A stretch of 64,000 bases of DNA from CALDTK01 sp965215115 (GTDB lineage: Bacteria > Bacteroidota > Bacteroidia > Chitinophagales > Saprospiraceae). A model generated the notes under the pieces. That model was not told the DNA's origin. It worked only from the letters and a program-made list of their open reading frames with translations, and ran no database searches. Shown here in pieces: positions 1 through 7,082 of this stretch. How positions within the stretch are numbered: the first letter of the stretch is position 1; each line of letters starts with the position of its first letter. Both the position numbers and the translations under genes were made by a program. Location: positions 2,852,001 through 2,916,000 of the forward strand of contig OZ244050.1 in NCBI GenBank assembly GCA_965215115.1, given 5' to 3'.

Positions 1-228
1 TGGGTGCACTGGCGCCAGATCGTGTTCTGCGGCGACAAATCCATCATCGGCACCGACTACATGATCGACGATCACGCGTTCAACCTGGAGACCTTCCGGG
101 GCACCCCGCTGCTGTTTGACGCGTTGCACAACCGGGGGGAGGCGCGCTTCCGGCGGATGAAGACCTGGGCGGAGGTGCGCGAGTTCTTCGAGGGTGAATT
201 GAGCAAGGACCAAAGCCGAACGGCATGA
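1..228 (+). CDS. 5'(3')-deoxyribonucleotidase-like protein, C-terminal part
   Basis: Only the last 75 or so codons are in the window; the reading frame is open at base 1. The visible protein has the order FCGDKS, then YMIDDHAFNLETF, then LLFDALHN, followed by a W-x-EV-x-x-FF tail. This matches the C-terminus of small HAD-fold 5'-nucleotidases of the NT5C type, in which the DD pair of the late HAD motif binds magnesium. Such enzymes dephosphorylate pyrimidine deoxynucleotides in the cytosol. The stop codon overlaps the start of the following TolC gene (ATGA), so the two may be co-transcribed although their functions look unrelated. The family call is from recognised motifs; substrate is unknown. 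Confidence 0.7.
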   Translation, partial: WVHWRQIVFCGDKSIIGTDYMIDDHAFNLETFRGTPLLFDALHNRGEARFRRMKTWAEVREFFEGELSKDQSRTA

Positions 229-1583
229 GTGGGAGATACCTGTTTTGCGGCCTGACCGCCATCGCGATTACGCTTTCGCAAAACCCGCTAAGGCTGGCTG
301 CGCAGGGCCCGACCGACCCCCTGAGCCTCGCCGAGGCCATCGCGTGGGGCGTCGACAACAACCTCTCGGTGGCGGGGCAGCGCCTCAACGCCGAGGTGGC
401 GGCCAACAACAACAACTACGTCACGGCGGGCCGCGCGCCGCTCGTGCAGGCGACGCTCGGGTTCAACAACTCCTTCAACAACCAGAACAATCCGGCGAGC
501 TTCATCAACGGTACCTTCTACAGCGGCAACGCCACGGCCGGCCTGCAGGTCAACTACACGCTCTTCAACGGCTACCGCGTGCGCTTCGACCTGCGGCGCC
601 TCGGGCAACTCGAGCGCGTGTCGAGGGATCAGGTGCGGCAACTGGTCGAGACCTCGATCTTCGACGTCGGACTGGCGTACTACAACGCCCAGCTCGCCGA
701 GGCGAACGCGAGGGTAGCGCGGGAGGTGAAGGCCTTCAGTCGCGACCGACTCGCCTTCCAGGAGCTGCGGCGCGCCTACGGGCAGGGCCAGTCGATCGAC
801 CTGCTGCAGGCGCGGACGGCCTTCCTCAACGACAGCGTCCGCGTGGAGCAGACCCGCCTCGCGGTCGAGAACTCCCTGCGGGCCCTCTACATCGCGCTCG
901 ACGCGGAGCCGGAGACCTTCGACGGTCGCGCCCTCGGGGACACGCTCCTGTTCGACCCGCGCGACTGGAACGAGCGCGCCGTAGCCGCCAAGATCGACTC
1001 CGGGGCCAACCTGCGACTCCTGCGCACGCAACGATCCCTGGCCCTCACGCAGACCGAAATCGCGCGCGCGGCCTTCAAGCCGAGCGTCCAGGTCAACGGC
1101 GGGCTTACCTTCTCGGAGAACGGGTTCAAGTTCTTCGGCGACGACCCGCGTACCGGGGAGCCGAGCGAGTTCGTCCTCGGGAACACCTCGGGCTTCAACG
1201 CCGGCATCACGGCCGCCTACACGCTCTTCGACGCGGGCCTGCGGCGCCGGTCGCTCGAGAACGCCATCACCGGCGAGCGCATCGCCGAGCTCGAGGTCCG
1301 CAACGCTCGACGCGACGCCACGCTCCAGGCCCGGACCCTCGTCGAGACCTACGACAACCAGCGCGCCCTGCTCGGCCTCCAGGACGCCCTCATCGCCAAC
1401 GCACGCGCCAACCTCGCCCTCGCCGCCGAGCAACTCAGGGCGGGCAACATCAACAGCTTCGACTACCGCCAGCTGGAACTGGAATACCTGAACGCCGAGC
1501 AGGCGCGGATCACCGCGATCTACAACCTGCTGGTCACGGATCTACAGTTGCGGCGGGTGACGGGGGGGCTGATCGAGAGTTGA
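225..1583 (+). CDS. TolC-family outer membrane efflux protein
   Basis: A 452-residue protein with an N-terminal signal peptide ending near LRLAAQ (about residue 27). It is followed by two long helical/beta repeats typical of TolC/OEP proteins: an early SLAEAIAWGVDNNLSV segment, mid-protein YTLFNGYRVRFDLRRL, and the mirrored late YTLFDAGLRRRSLENA. TolC proteins form the outer-membrane channel of tripartite efflux or type I export systems. No RND pump or adaptor gene is adjacent within the window; it could lie upstream. The start at 225 overlaps the previous stop. A weak 2-bp version of the mini-hairpin repeat falls inside the signal peptide (around 272-285). The GGTGC repeat array begins right after the stop. 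Confidence 0.9.
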   Translation: MSGRYLFCGLTAIAITLSQNPLRLAAQGPTDPLSLAEAIAWGVDNNLSVAGQRLNAEVAANNNNYVTAGRAPLVQATLGFNNSFNNQNNPASFINGTFYSGNATAGLQVNYTLFNGYRVRFDLRRLGQLERVSRDQVRQLVETSIFDVGLAYYNAQLAEANARVAREVKAFSRDRLAFQELRRAYGQGQSIDLLQARTAFLNDSVRVEQTRLAVENSLRALYIALDAEPETFDGRALGDTLLFDPRDWNERAVAAKIDSGANLRLLRTQRSLALTQTEIARAAFKPSVQVNGGLTFSENGFKFFGDDPRTGEPSEFVLGNTSGFNAGITAAYTLFDAGLRRRSLENAITGERIAELEVRNARRDATLQARTLVETYDNQRALLGLQDALIANARANLALAAEQLRAGNINSFDYRQLELEYLNAEQARITAIYNLLVTDLQLRRVTGGLIES

Positions 1584-1735
1584 GGTGCGGGGTGCGGGGT
1601 GCGGGGTGCCTAGGTGCGGGGTGCGGGGTGCCTAGGTGCGGGGTGCCTAGGTGCGGGGTGCGGGGTGCGGACTCCACGTCTGAAGAGCCGCACCTAGGCA
1701 CCTAGGCACCTAAGCACCCAGCACCTAATCACCCG
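1584..1735. repeat. GGTGC-unit tandem array and inverted partner between convergent genes
   Basis: Between two convergent stop codons the + strand shows 7- and 8-base units (GGTGCGG and GGTGCCTA) in a run to about 1673. From about 1690 the complementary pattern follows (GCACCTAG units). The two halves can pair into a long imperfect hairpin readable from both strands, so a bidirectional terminator is a reasonable role. No U-tract is present. Confidence 0.6.
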
Positions 1736-3544
1736 TCAATCATTGAAACCAATGACTTCCAGGTCATCGACCACGATCAGTCCGCTCAGGCCCGGCTTCC
1801 AGATCGAGAACTCGATCTTATTGAATTTGCTCGCCCGCGGCAGCTGTCCGTAGAAGGTGATCCGCTCCCGCCCCCCGTCCAGGAGTCGCTCGGGACGCAC
1901 GAAGTAGCTCTCGACGATGTCGTCGTCCCGCTTGATCAGCAGCATCGTCTGCGCCATCGCCCACCAGTCCCAGGTCTTGGCGCGCACGTCCAGGTCGTAG
2001 CTCACGCGGATCCACTCCTTCGGCGCCGTCGGCAGGGGCACGTCGTACACTTGGCTGTACGTATCGCCGTCGCGTACGCACAGCGATTGTGCCCCCGCGA
2101 GCGGGCCCTCCGCACACCGCATCCCCTCGTCGGTCACGGTCTCGAAGCCCTCGCTCAACAGCGTCTCGGGATTCGCCATCTCCCCGTCGAAGCCGTCGAC
2201 CCGGTCCAAGAACATGAAGCGCTGCCGATCGCGGTCGAAGCGCCCGAACTGCGCCCAGTAGTAGTCCGTCGTCATCTGCCCCGCCACGAACATCCCCCCG
2301 CGGTGCGCCTGGTGCATCCAGAACAGACTTACGAATAGGCTTACGCCAAAACCTACCCCGACGAGGGTTTTGCGGAAACGCCCCCCCTCCGACGCCCACC
2401 GAAAGCAGGCCGCGAGCGGGAGCGCCAGCAGGGGGTACACCTGCACCATCGTCCGCTGCCCGAGCGAACCGCCGTACTGCCAGAGGTCCCAGCTCCAGAC
2501 TACGTACATGAAGAGCAGAATGTACAGCGCGATCCCCGGCATGATGCGCGGGTGCTGCCGCCGCAGGGGGATGAACCCCAGCAGCATCATCACCCCCAGC
2601 GGCGTGTACGGCAGCCACCCGCCCTTGAAGCTCGCGAGCCCCTGCGTGAAGTGCGTCTTGATCCACGAGAAGCCCTGGTCTTGGTAGCTGTACACGATCC
2701 AGTCCCCGGACACGCTGTGCCAGTAGAGCGGCTGCAGGAAGAGGATGGCGCCGCCGACCAGGGCCGCGGTAAGCAGTTGCGGCCAGGCTTTCGCCAAAAC
2801 CTGCGCGCGTTGTAAAACCCCAGCCTTCGTAAGCGAAATCCCCCAGAGCAGCGGCACGAGCGCCATCATGATCTCCGTCGGCCGCGAGAGTGCCGAGATC
2901 CCGATGCAGGCCCCGATGGCGGCGGCGTACAGGAAGTTCGGGGTCTGGTAAAAGCGCCGCGTCGCGAGCGCGAGTAGGGCGTAGTAGCAAAAGAGGTTGA
3001 GGTGCGTGTGCCCCCCGGCGATGCTGGAGTAGTCGAGGTAGTTGGTCGCCAGCCCCACGGCCACGATCGTCACCGCGGTCACGCCTTCGGAGTAGTAGTG
3101 CCTGAGCAGGCGCCTCAGCAAAAACAGACTCAGTAGCGCGAAGCACAGGATCTCCGCCCCGACGCTGAGCTGGTACGGCAGCGAAAACCCATCGGCGGGG
3201 TAGGCGTCCGAGGTTTTCGCGAAAGCGTGCGCCACCGCGAAAAACGGCGCGAAGTGGAGCGCCTGCCCGAGGGAGTACTTCATGACCCAGGCCCCGGAGG
3301 CGTGCTGGAAGGCGTGGTCGAACACCGGACTCGGCCCGTACTCGGTGGTCACCGCCTCGTGGTAGCTGTCCCCGGCCAAATCATCGTAGACGAACAGCGC
3401 CGGGAGGTACATGTAGTACCCGGCCACGTCCCAGGAGATGTAGGCCTCGGTGCCGCCCTGCTCGTGCTTCGGGTAGTAGACCGTGACCGCGAGGACCTGC
3501 GCGAGGAAGACGAGGGCGATGGCGAACGAAGTAGGTGACTTCAT
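1736..3544 (-). CDS. Multi-pass membrane protein, GT-C glycosyltransferase-like
   Basis: A 602-residue protein with an N-terminal hydrophobic segment and roughly ten further membrane spans to about residue 410. The last ~190 residues are soluble and probably periplasmic. An early acidic loop (SWDVAGYYMYLP) and the SRPTE loop near residue 220 resemble integral membrane mannosyl-type transferases of the GT-C fold, which use lipid-linked sugars at the outer face of the inner membrane. Donor and acceptor cannot be read from the sequence. It lies near two GT2 genes, so a role in surface glycan or glycoprotein assembly is plausible. Four mini-hairpin repeat copies with four different stem/loop combinations occur in this gene (2338, 2368, 2786, 3214). 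Confidence 0.6.
   Translation of the reverse strand: MKSPTSFAIALVFLAQVLAVTVYYPKHEQGGTEAYISWDVAGYYMYLPALFVYDDLAGDSYHEAVTTEYGPSPVFDHAFQHASGAWVMKYSLGQALHFAPFFAVAHAFAKTSDAYPADGFSLPYQLSVGAEILCFALLSLFLLRRLLRHYYSEGVTAVTIVAVGLATNYLDYSSIAGGHTHLNLFCYYALLALATRRFYQTPNFLYAAAIGACIGISALSRPTEIMMALVPLLWGISLTKAGVLQRAQVLAKAWPQLLTAALVGGAILFLQPLYWHSVSGDWIVYSYQDQGFSWIKTHFTQGLASFKGGWLPYTPLGVMMLLGFIPLRRQHPRIMPGIALYILLFMYVVWSWDLWQYGGSLGQRTMVQVYPLLALPLAACFRWASEGGRFRKTLVGVGFGVSLFVSLFWMHQAHRGGMFVAGQMTTDYYWAQFGRFDRDRQRFMFLDRVDGFDGEMANPETLLSEGFETVTDEGMRCAEGPLAGAQSLCVRDGDTYSQVYDVPLPTAPKEWIRVSYDLDVRAKTWDWWAMAQTMLLIKRDDDIVESYFVRPERLLDGGRERITFYGQLPRASKFNKIEFSIWKPGLSGLIVVDDLEVIGFND
2338..2351 (-). repeat. Mini-hairpin, GGC/GCC stem, GTAA loop
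   Basis: Sense in the 602-residue membrane protein gene; codes for GFGVS. Confidence 0.8.
2368..2381 (+). repeat. Mini-hairpin, GCG/CGC stem, GAAA loop
   Basis: Antisense in the same gene, only 16 bases from the copy at 2338 and in opposite orientation; codes for RFRKT. Confidence 0.8.
2786..2799 (-). repeat. Mini-hairpin, canonical 14-mer
   Basis: Sense in the 602-residue membrane protein gene; codes for VLAKA. Confidence 0.9.
3214..3227 (+). repeat. Mini-hairpin, CGC/GCG stem, GAAA loop
   Basis: Antisense in the 602-residue membrane protein gene; codes for AFAKT although the stem differs from the canonical copy. Confidence 0.8.
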
Positions 3545-3766
3545 GGCGTGAAAGAAGCACGGTAATGCCTAAGCCCCGTCTTCGACAATACTAATACGTC
3601 TGCCGGTCTGCACAAAACAGCGTGTCGTCGGCTATCTCGATCTTATCCACCGCGGATGGACGCCTCGCGCGCGCCGATCCACCCTCGGCGGGGCCGGCCC
3701 CCCTAGGACTTTCCCATCGCTTTTATACTCCTCTCTGGCGGCTGAGGTTTTGCCCTTCACTCGCGG
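3545..3766. other. Intergenic region left of the 24-bp TIR element
   Basis: This stretch holds no credible gene. Near 3687-3716 it has a GGCCGGCCCCCC block followed by GGACTTTCCC. The same sequence recurs inverted at about 4015-4044 on the far side of the TIR element. The element therefore sits inside a larger imperfect palindrome. Confidence 0.45.
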
Positions 3767-4004
3767 GTAACCCCCCCGGCCCCCCTTATTTTGGTTTCCT
3801 CCGCGAATTCGCTTCGCGTCTCCGCGGAGGAAACCAAAACAAGGGGGGAGGCGAACGCCCACGTGCACCGTCGAGCTGAGCGCCGCAGGCCCCCCGAGCG
3901 AAGCGAGCCGCACGGTCGCCTCCCCCCTTGTTCAGCCGGGCTGCTGGATCGAGCGAAGCGAAGGTCTGGCAGCGCGGATGAATAAGGGGGGCCGGGGGGG
4001 TTAC
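3767..4004. repeat. Structured repeat with 24-bp terminal inverted repeats, copy 1
   Basis: The first 24 bases (3767-3790, starting GTAACCCCCCCGG) are the exact reverse complement of the last 24 (3981-4004, ending GGGGGGGTTAC). Inside are two further perfect palindromes: 17-bp arms at 3789-3805 and 3823-3839, and 16-bp arms at 3839-3854 and 3916-3931. No target-site duplication is visible at the edges and no protein is encoded. A second copy lies at 40458-40715. A MITE-like element or a structural DNA/RNA repeat is possible; mobility is not shown. Confidence 0.75.
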
Positions 4005-4044
4005 ACTACGAGTGGCGGGAAAGTCCGGGGCCGGCCCCCCCGCC

Positions 4045-4773
4045 TTAGTCACGCCTCGTCCAACTGGTCTTCAGGATCTGGAGGAAGTTCCGCGTTTCGG
4101 TCCGGAGGATACCGAGGCCGAAATTCGTGAAGACGACATCGGGGCGGAGTTCGACCCGCACCGGCGTCACCGAGACCCGCCCGCGGCACCGCGCGATAAA
4201 GTCCAGGTCTACCAGGAATCTATCGACGGACGTTTCGAGGAAGACGGTCTTTCCACTTTCGTCAAAACCCTTCAGCCCGGCCTGGGAGTCGCTGACCGGG
4301 AGCTTGAACAACCGCCGCATCGCGTAGCGGTGCGCGCGCGACAGGAGGCGCCGCCAGAAGGGCACCGTGACGTAGTACTCTTCGTAACGCTCCCCGGTCA
4401 CGACGCCGCCGCGGGCGAGGATTCCTTCGGCGACGGCCGTCATCGAGGCCGTCGTGTAGGGGAGGTCGACGTCGGTGTACATGACGACCGGCGCCGCGGT
4501 CGCCGAGACCCCCCGGCGCAGCGCGGCACCCTTGCCGCGGTTGACCGGGTCGTCGAGCACCAAGACCTCCGGCAGGCGAGATCGCAGGCGCCGGAGTTCG
4601 GCGGGGTCGAGCCCGCCCGGGGTCCCGTCGTGGACGAGGACCAGGTCGACGGCGAGGGGCGCGAGGGTTTTGGCGAAAGCCTCGAAACGGTCCGCCAGGC
4701 GGTCCGCCCACGCCGCGGACGGTCGGTAGCAGGGCACGACGAGGGTGAGGTCCGCGGGACGGGAGGTGGGCAC
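4045..4773 (-). CDS. Family 2 glycosyltransferase
   Basis: A soluble protein of about 242 residues with a GT2 (GT-A fold) layout: N-terminal LTLVVPCYRPS strand, an acidic DLVLVHDGT segment, the NRGKGAALRRG loop, and YTDVDLPYT, where the D-x-D pair should hold the metal-bound sugar nucleotide. A FGLGILRTETRNFLQILKT tail follows. It resembles dolichol-phosphate-mannose-synthase-type enzymes that load a sugar onto polyprenyl phosphate. There is no ATG before the first strand; GTG at 4773 is chosen, with TTG at 4782 as the alternative. It is divergent from the GT2 at 4865, leaving about 90 bases for shared control. An antisense mini-hairpin copy encodes AFAKT in the first helix. Confidence 0.8.
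   Translation of the reverse strand: MPTSRPADLTLVVPCYRPSAAWADRLADRFEAFAKTLAPLAVDLVLVHDGTPGGLDPAELRRLRSRLPEVLVLDDPVNRGKGAALRRGVSATAAPVVMYTDVDLPYTTASMTAVAEGILARGGVVTGERYEEYYVTVPFWRRLLSRAHRYAMRRLFKLPVSDSQAGLKGFDESGKTVFLETSVDRFLVDLDFIARCRGRVSVTPVRVELRPDVVFTNFGLGILRTETRNFLQILKTSWTRRD
4668..4681 (+). repeat. Mini-hairpin, canonical 14-mer
   Basis: Antisense in the leftward GT2 gene; codes for AFAKT. Confidence 0.9.
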
Positions 4774-4864
4774 TGCGCGCAAGAATAACGCCTTCCGCCG
4801 GATTGGGGACCCGCCCCGGCGGCCCTCGTCGCCGTGCGGACCGCCGTCGTATCATTGCCCCCGT

Positions 4865-5584
4865 ATGCCCGAGACGCTCTCGATCGTGATCCCCGCCTAC
4901 AATGAGGCCCGCACGATTCACCTGATCCTCGACCGCGTCCGCGCGGTGGACCTCGTGCAAGGGATCGGCAAGCAGCTCATCATCATCGACGACTGCAGCT
5001 CCGACGATACCGCGGCCGTGATCCGCGCCTACGCCCGCGCCCACCCCGCGCTCCCGATCACCTTCGTGAGCCACAGCGTCAACAAGGGCAAGGGCGCCGC
5101 CCTCCACACCGGGATCTCCGTGGCGAAGGGCGAGTACGTCATCATCCAGGACGCCGATCTGGAGTACGACCCGGCCGAGTACAACATCCTCCTCCTGCCG
5201 ATCCTCAACGGCCACGCCGACGTCGTGTACGGGAGCCGTTTCATGGGCGGGCGACCACACCGGATCCTGTTCTTCTGGCACTCGATCGGCAACCAACTCC
5301 TGACCCTGCTCTCGAACGCGGCCACCAACCTCAACCTCACCGACATGGAGACCTGCTACAAGCTCTTCCGCCGGGACCACCTCCAGTCCCTGGCCCTCGT
5401 CGAGCGCGGGTTCGGGTTCGAGCCCGAGGTCACGGCCAAGGTCGCGCGCATCCCCGGGGTCCGCATCTACGAGGTCGGTATCTCGTACTACGGCCGCACC
5501 TACGCCGAGGGCAAGAAAATCAACTGGCGCGACGGCGTCCGCGCCGTCTACTGTATCGTGAAGTATGGACTCCTCCGCTTTTAG
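4865..5584 (+). CDS. Family 2 glycosyltransferase, polyprenyl-phosphate sugar transferase type
   Basis: A 239-residue GT2 enzyme with a complete set of motifs: LSIVIPAYNEARTI at the N-terminus, IIIDDCSSDDT near residue 40, VNKGKGAALHTG near 75, and IIQDADLEYDP near 95 (metal-binding D-A-D). A YGSRFMGG segment and a late TDMETCYKLFRR follow, typical of DPM1/GtrB-like enzymes that make polyprenyl-phosphate hexose. There are no membrane spans, so it probably works at the cytosolic face. The ATG at 4865 fits the conserved N-terminus better than upstream starts. Its last 20 bases overlap the start of the next membrane glycosyltransferase, suggesting translational coupling and a donor-maker/donor-user pair. 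Confidence 0.87.
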   Translation: MPETLSIVIPAYNEARTIHLILDRVRAVDLVQGIGKQLIIIDDCSSDDTAAVIRAYARAHPALPITFVSHSVNKGKGAALHTGISVAKGEYVIIQDADLEYDPAEYNILLLPILNGHADVVYGSRFMGGRPHRILFFWHSIGNQLLTLLSNAATNLNLTDMETCYKLFRRDHLQSLALVERGFGFEPEVTAKVARIPGVRIYEVGISYYGRTYAEGKKINWRDGVRAVYCIVKYGLLRF

Positions 5585-7067
5585 CCCCCGCGGCGCGTGG
5601 CGGCCGACGTACGCGAAGGCGATCTTCGCGATGTGCGTCCTGTACGGCGTCTACCTCCACTGGGACATCTGGACCCTCGACATCCAGGGCACCCACACCT
5701 GGCGACAGGCGGCCACGATGTGGAACGTCCGCAACTTCGCGCGCTACGACTTCAATATCCTCAACCCGCGCGCCATGACCTTCACCGAGGACGGCGAGGC
5801 CCTCATCCAGCGCCTGGAGTTCCCGATCCTCCAGTACTTCATCGCGACGCTGTACAAACTCTTCGGCGAGCACATCGCCATCGCGCGGGCCACGGTCTAC
5901 GCCGTCTCGGTGGCCGGGGCCCTCGGCCTGGCGCTGGGCGTCCGCGACCTCACCGGCAACGCCGTGGCCGGGGCCCTCACCGCCGGCCTGTACCTCAACG
6001 CCCCGGTGCTGTTCTACTACAGTGTCTGCCCCCTGCCCGACCTCCTGGCCCTCGCCGCCTCGTGGTGGTACCTGCGCTACGCCCTGCGCTACTTCCGGGC
6101 CGCTCCCCCCGACAGGCGCCGCGCCGACCTCGTGCTTGCGTCCGTCGCGCTCATGGTCGCGACCTGGGCCAAGATCCCGTACCTCATGATCTCGGTCGTG
6201 AGCATCTACTACTTCGTGCGGCAGGTGGCGCGCCGCCGCCCGGACCTGCGCGGGGGCGTGTCGGATGCCCTGCTCCAACTCGGCATCATCACCCCGGCCC
6301 TGGCGTGGTACGCGTGGGTGATCCCGACCTGGGCGGCCTCCCCGACCATCCAACCCTCGGTCATGACGGTGTTCCGCAGCGAGGACGCCGGCGAGTGGCT
6401 CGACCTGTGGGTCAATCAGTTCTTACCGCAGCGGCTCCTCGGCGGCTGGAGCGTCCCGTTTGCGGTGTTGGGGGCGGTGCTCGTGTTCCTGCGTCGCAGC
6501 GGCGGCTGGTGGCTCACGCTCCTGCTCATGACGGTGCTGTACTACCTGCTCGAGTACGAGGCGATCGCCAACATCCACGACTACTACATGCTGCCGTTTA
6601 TGCTGCCGGCCTTCGCGGCGGTCGGGTTCGCGGTGGCCTGGGCGCAGCGGTTCGGGCCCTGGGCCGAGGTCGGGCTCGTACTCCTGGTCGCGTACGCCGG
6701 TTACACCGCGGAGTGGAAGTCGGACATCGACTGGAGCCCGCAGTACACCTACTTCGACGCCAACGTCCTGGCGTACAGCCGCGAACTGGAGGCCCTCGCG
6801 CCCCGCGACTCCCTCGTGCTCATCATGCGGGATGTGTCGGCGAATACCTTCGGGTGGCGCATCGACAAACGCGGCTTCGTCCTCGACCAGGACTCGATCC
6901 CGGCCGAGTGGCTCGCGGACTACATCGATCGCCTGGGCGTGAGCTACCTGTACAGCAACCAGGCGAAGGTCAACAACGATCCCGCGCTCGCGCCCCAGAT
7001 CGACTCCCTGCTCGGGACCTTCGGCACGGTGCAGGTCTTCAGACTCCGCGAGCGCCGCGCCCGATAG
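5565..7067 (+). CDS. Membrane glycosyltransferase, ArnT/PMT (GT39/GT83)-like
   Basis: A 500-residue protein with a first membrane span at residues 15-35, then the acidic periplasmic loop LDIQGTHTWRQAATMW. This is the position where ArnT/PMT-family enzymes carry catalytic or acceptor-binding residues. About nine further spans follow to residue 385, ending in a soluble domain of about 110 residues. These enzymes transfer a sugar from a polyprenyl-phosphate donor to lipid A, protein or another periplasmic acceptor. The gene overlaps the upstream GT2 by 20 bases, so that GT2 is the obvious donor supplier (inference). Acceptor unknown. No mini-hairpin copy was found here. Confidence 0.78.
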   Translation: MDSSAFSPRGAWRPTYAKAIFAMCVLYGVYLHWDIWTLDIQGTHTWRQAATMWNVRNFARYDFNILNPRAMTFTEDGEALIQRLEFPILQYFIATLYKLFGEHIAIARATVYAVSVAGALGLALGVRDLTGNAVAGALTAGLYLNAPVLFYYSVCPLPDLLALAASWWYLRYALRYFRAAPPDRRRADLVLASVALMVATWAKIPYLMISVVSIYYFVRQVARRRPDLRGGVSDALLQLGIITPALAWYAWVIPTWAASPTIQPSVMTVFRSEDAGEWLDLWVNQFLPQRLLGGWSVPFAVLGAVLVFLRRSGGWWLTLLLMTVLYYLLEYEAIANIHDYYMLPFMLPAFAAVGFAVAWAQRFGPWAEVGLVLLVAYAGYTAEWKSDIDWSPQYTYFDANVLAYSRELEALAPRDSLVLIMRDVSANTFGWRIDKRGFVLDQDSIPAEWLADYIDRLGVSYLYSNQAKVNNDPALAPQIDSLLGTFGTVQVFRLRERRAR

Positions 7068-7082
7068 TCTCGCGCCCCGCGT

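Noticed and set aside
288..1433. Long open frames antisense to real genes throughout the window
   Set aside because: High GC produces long shadow frames. They lack family motifs and show arginine/proline-rich or low-complexity composition.
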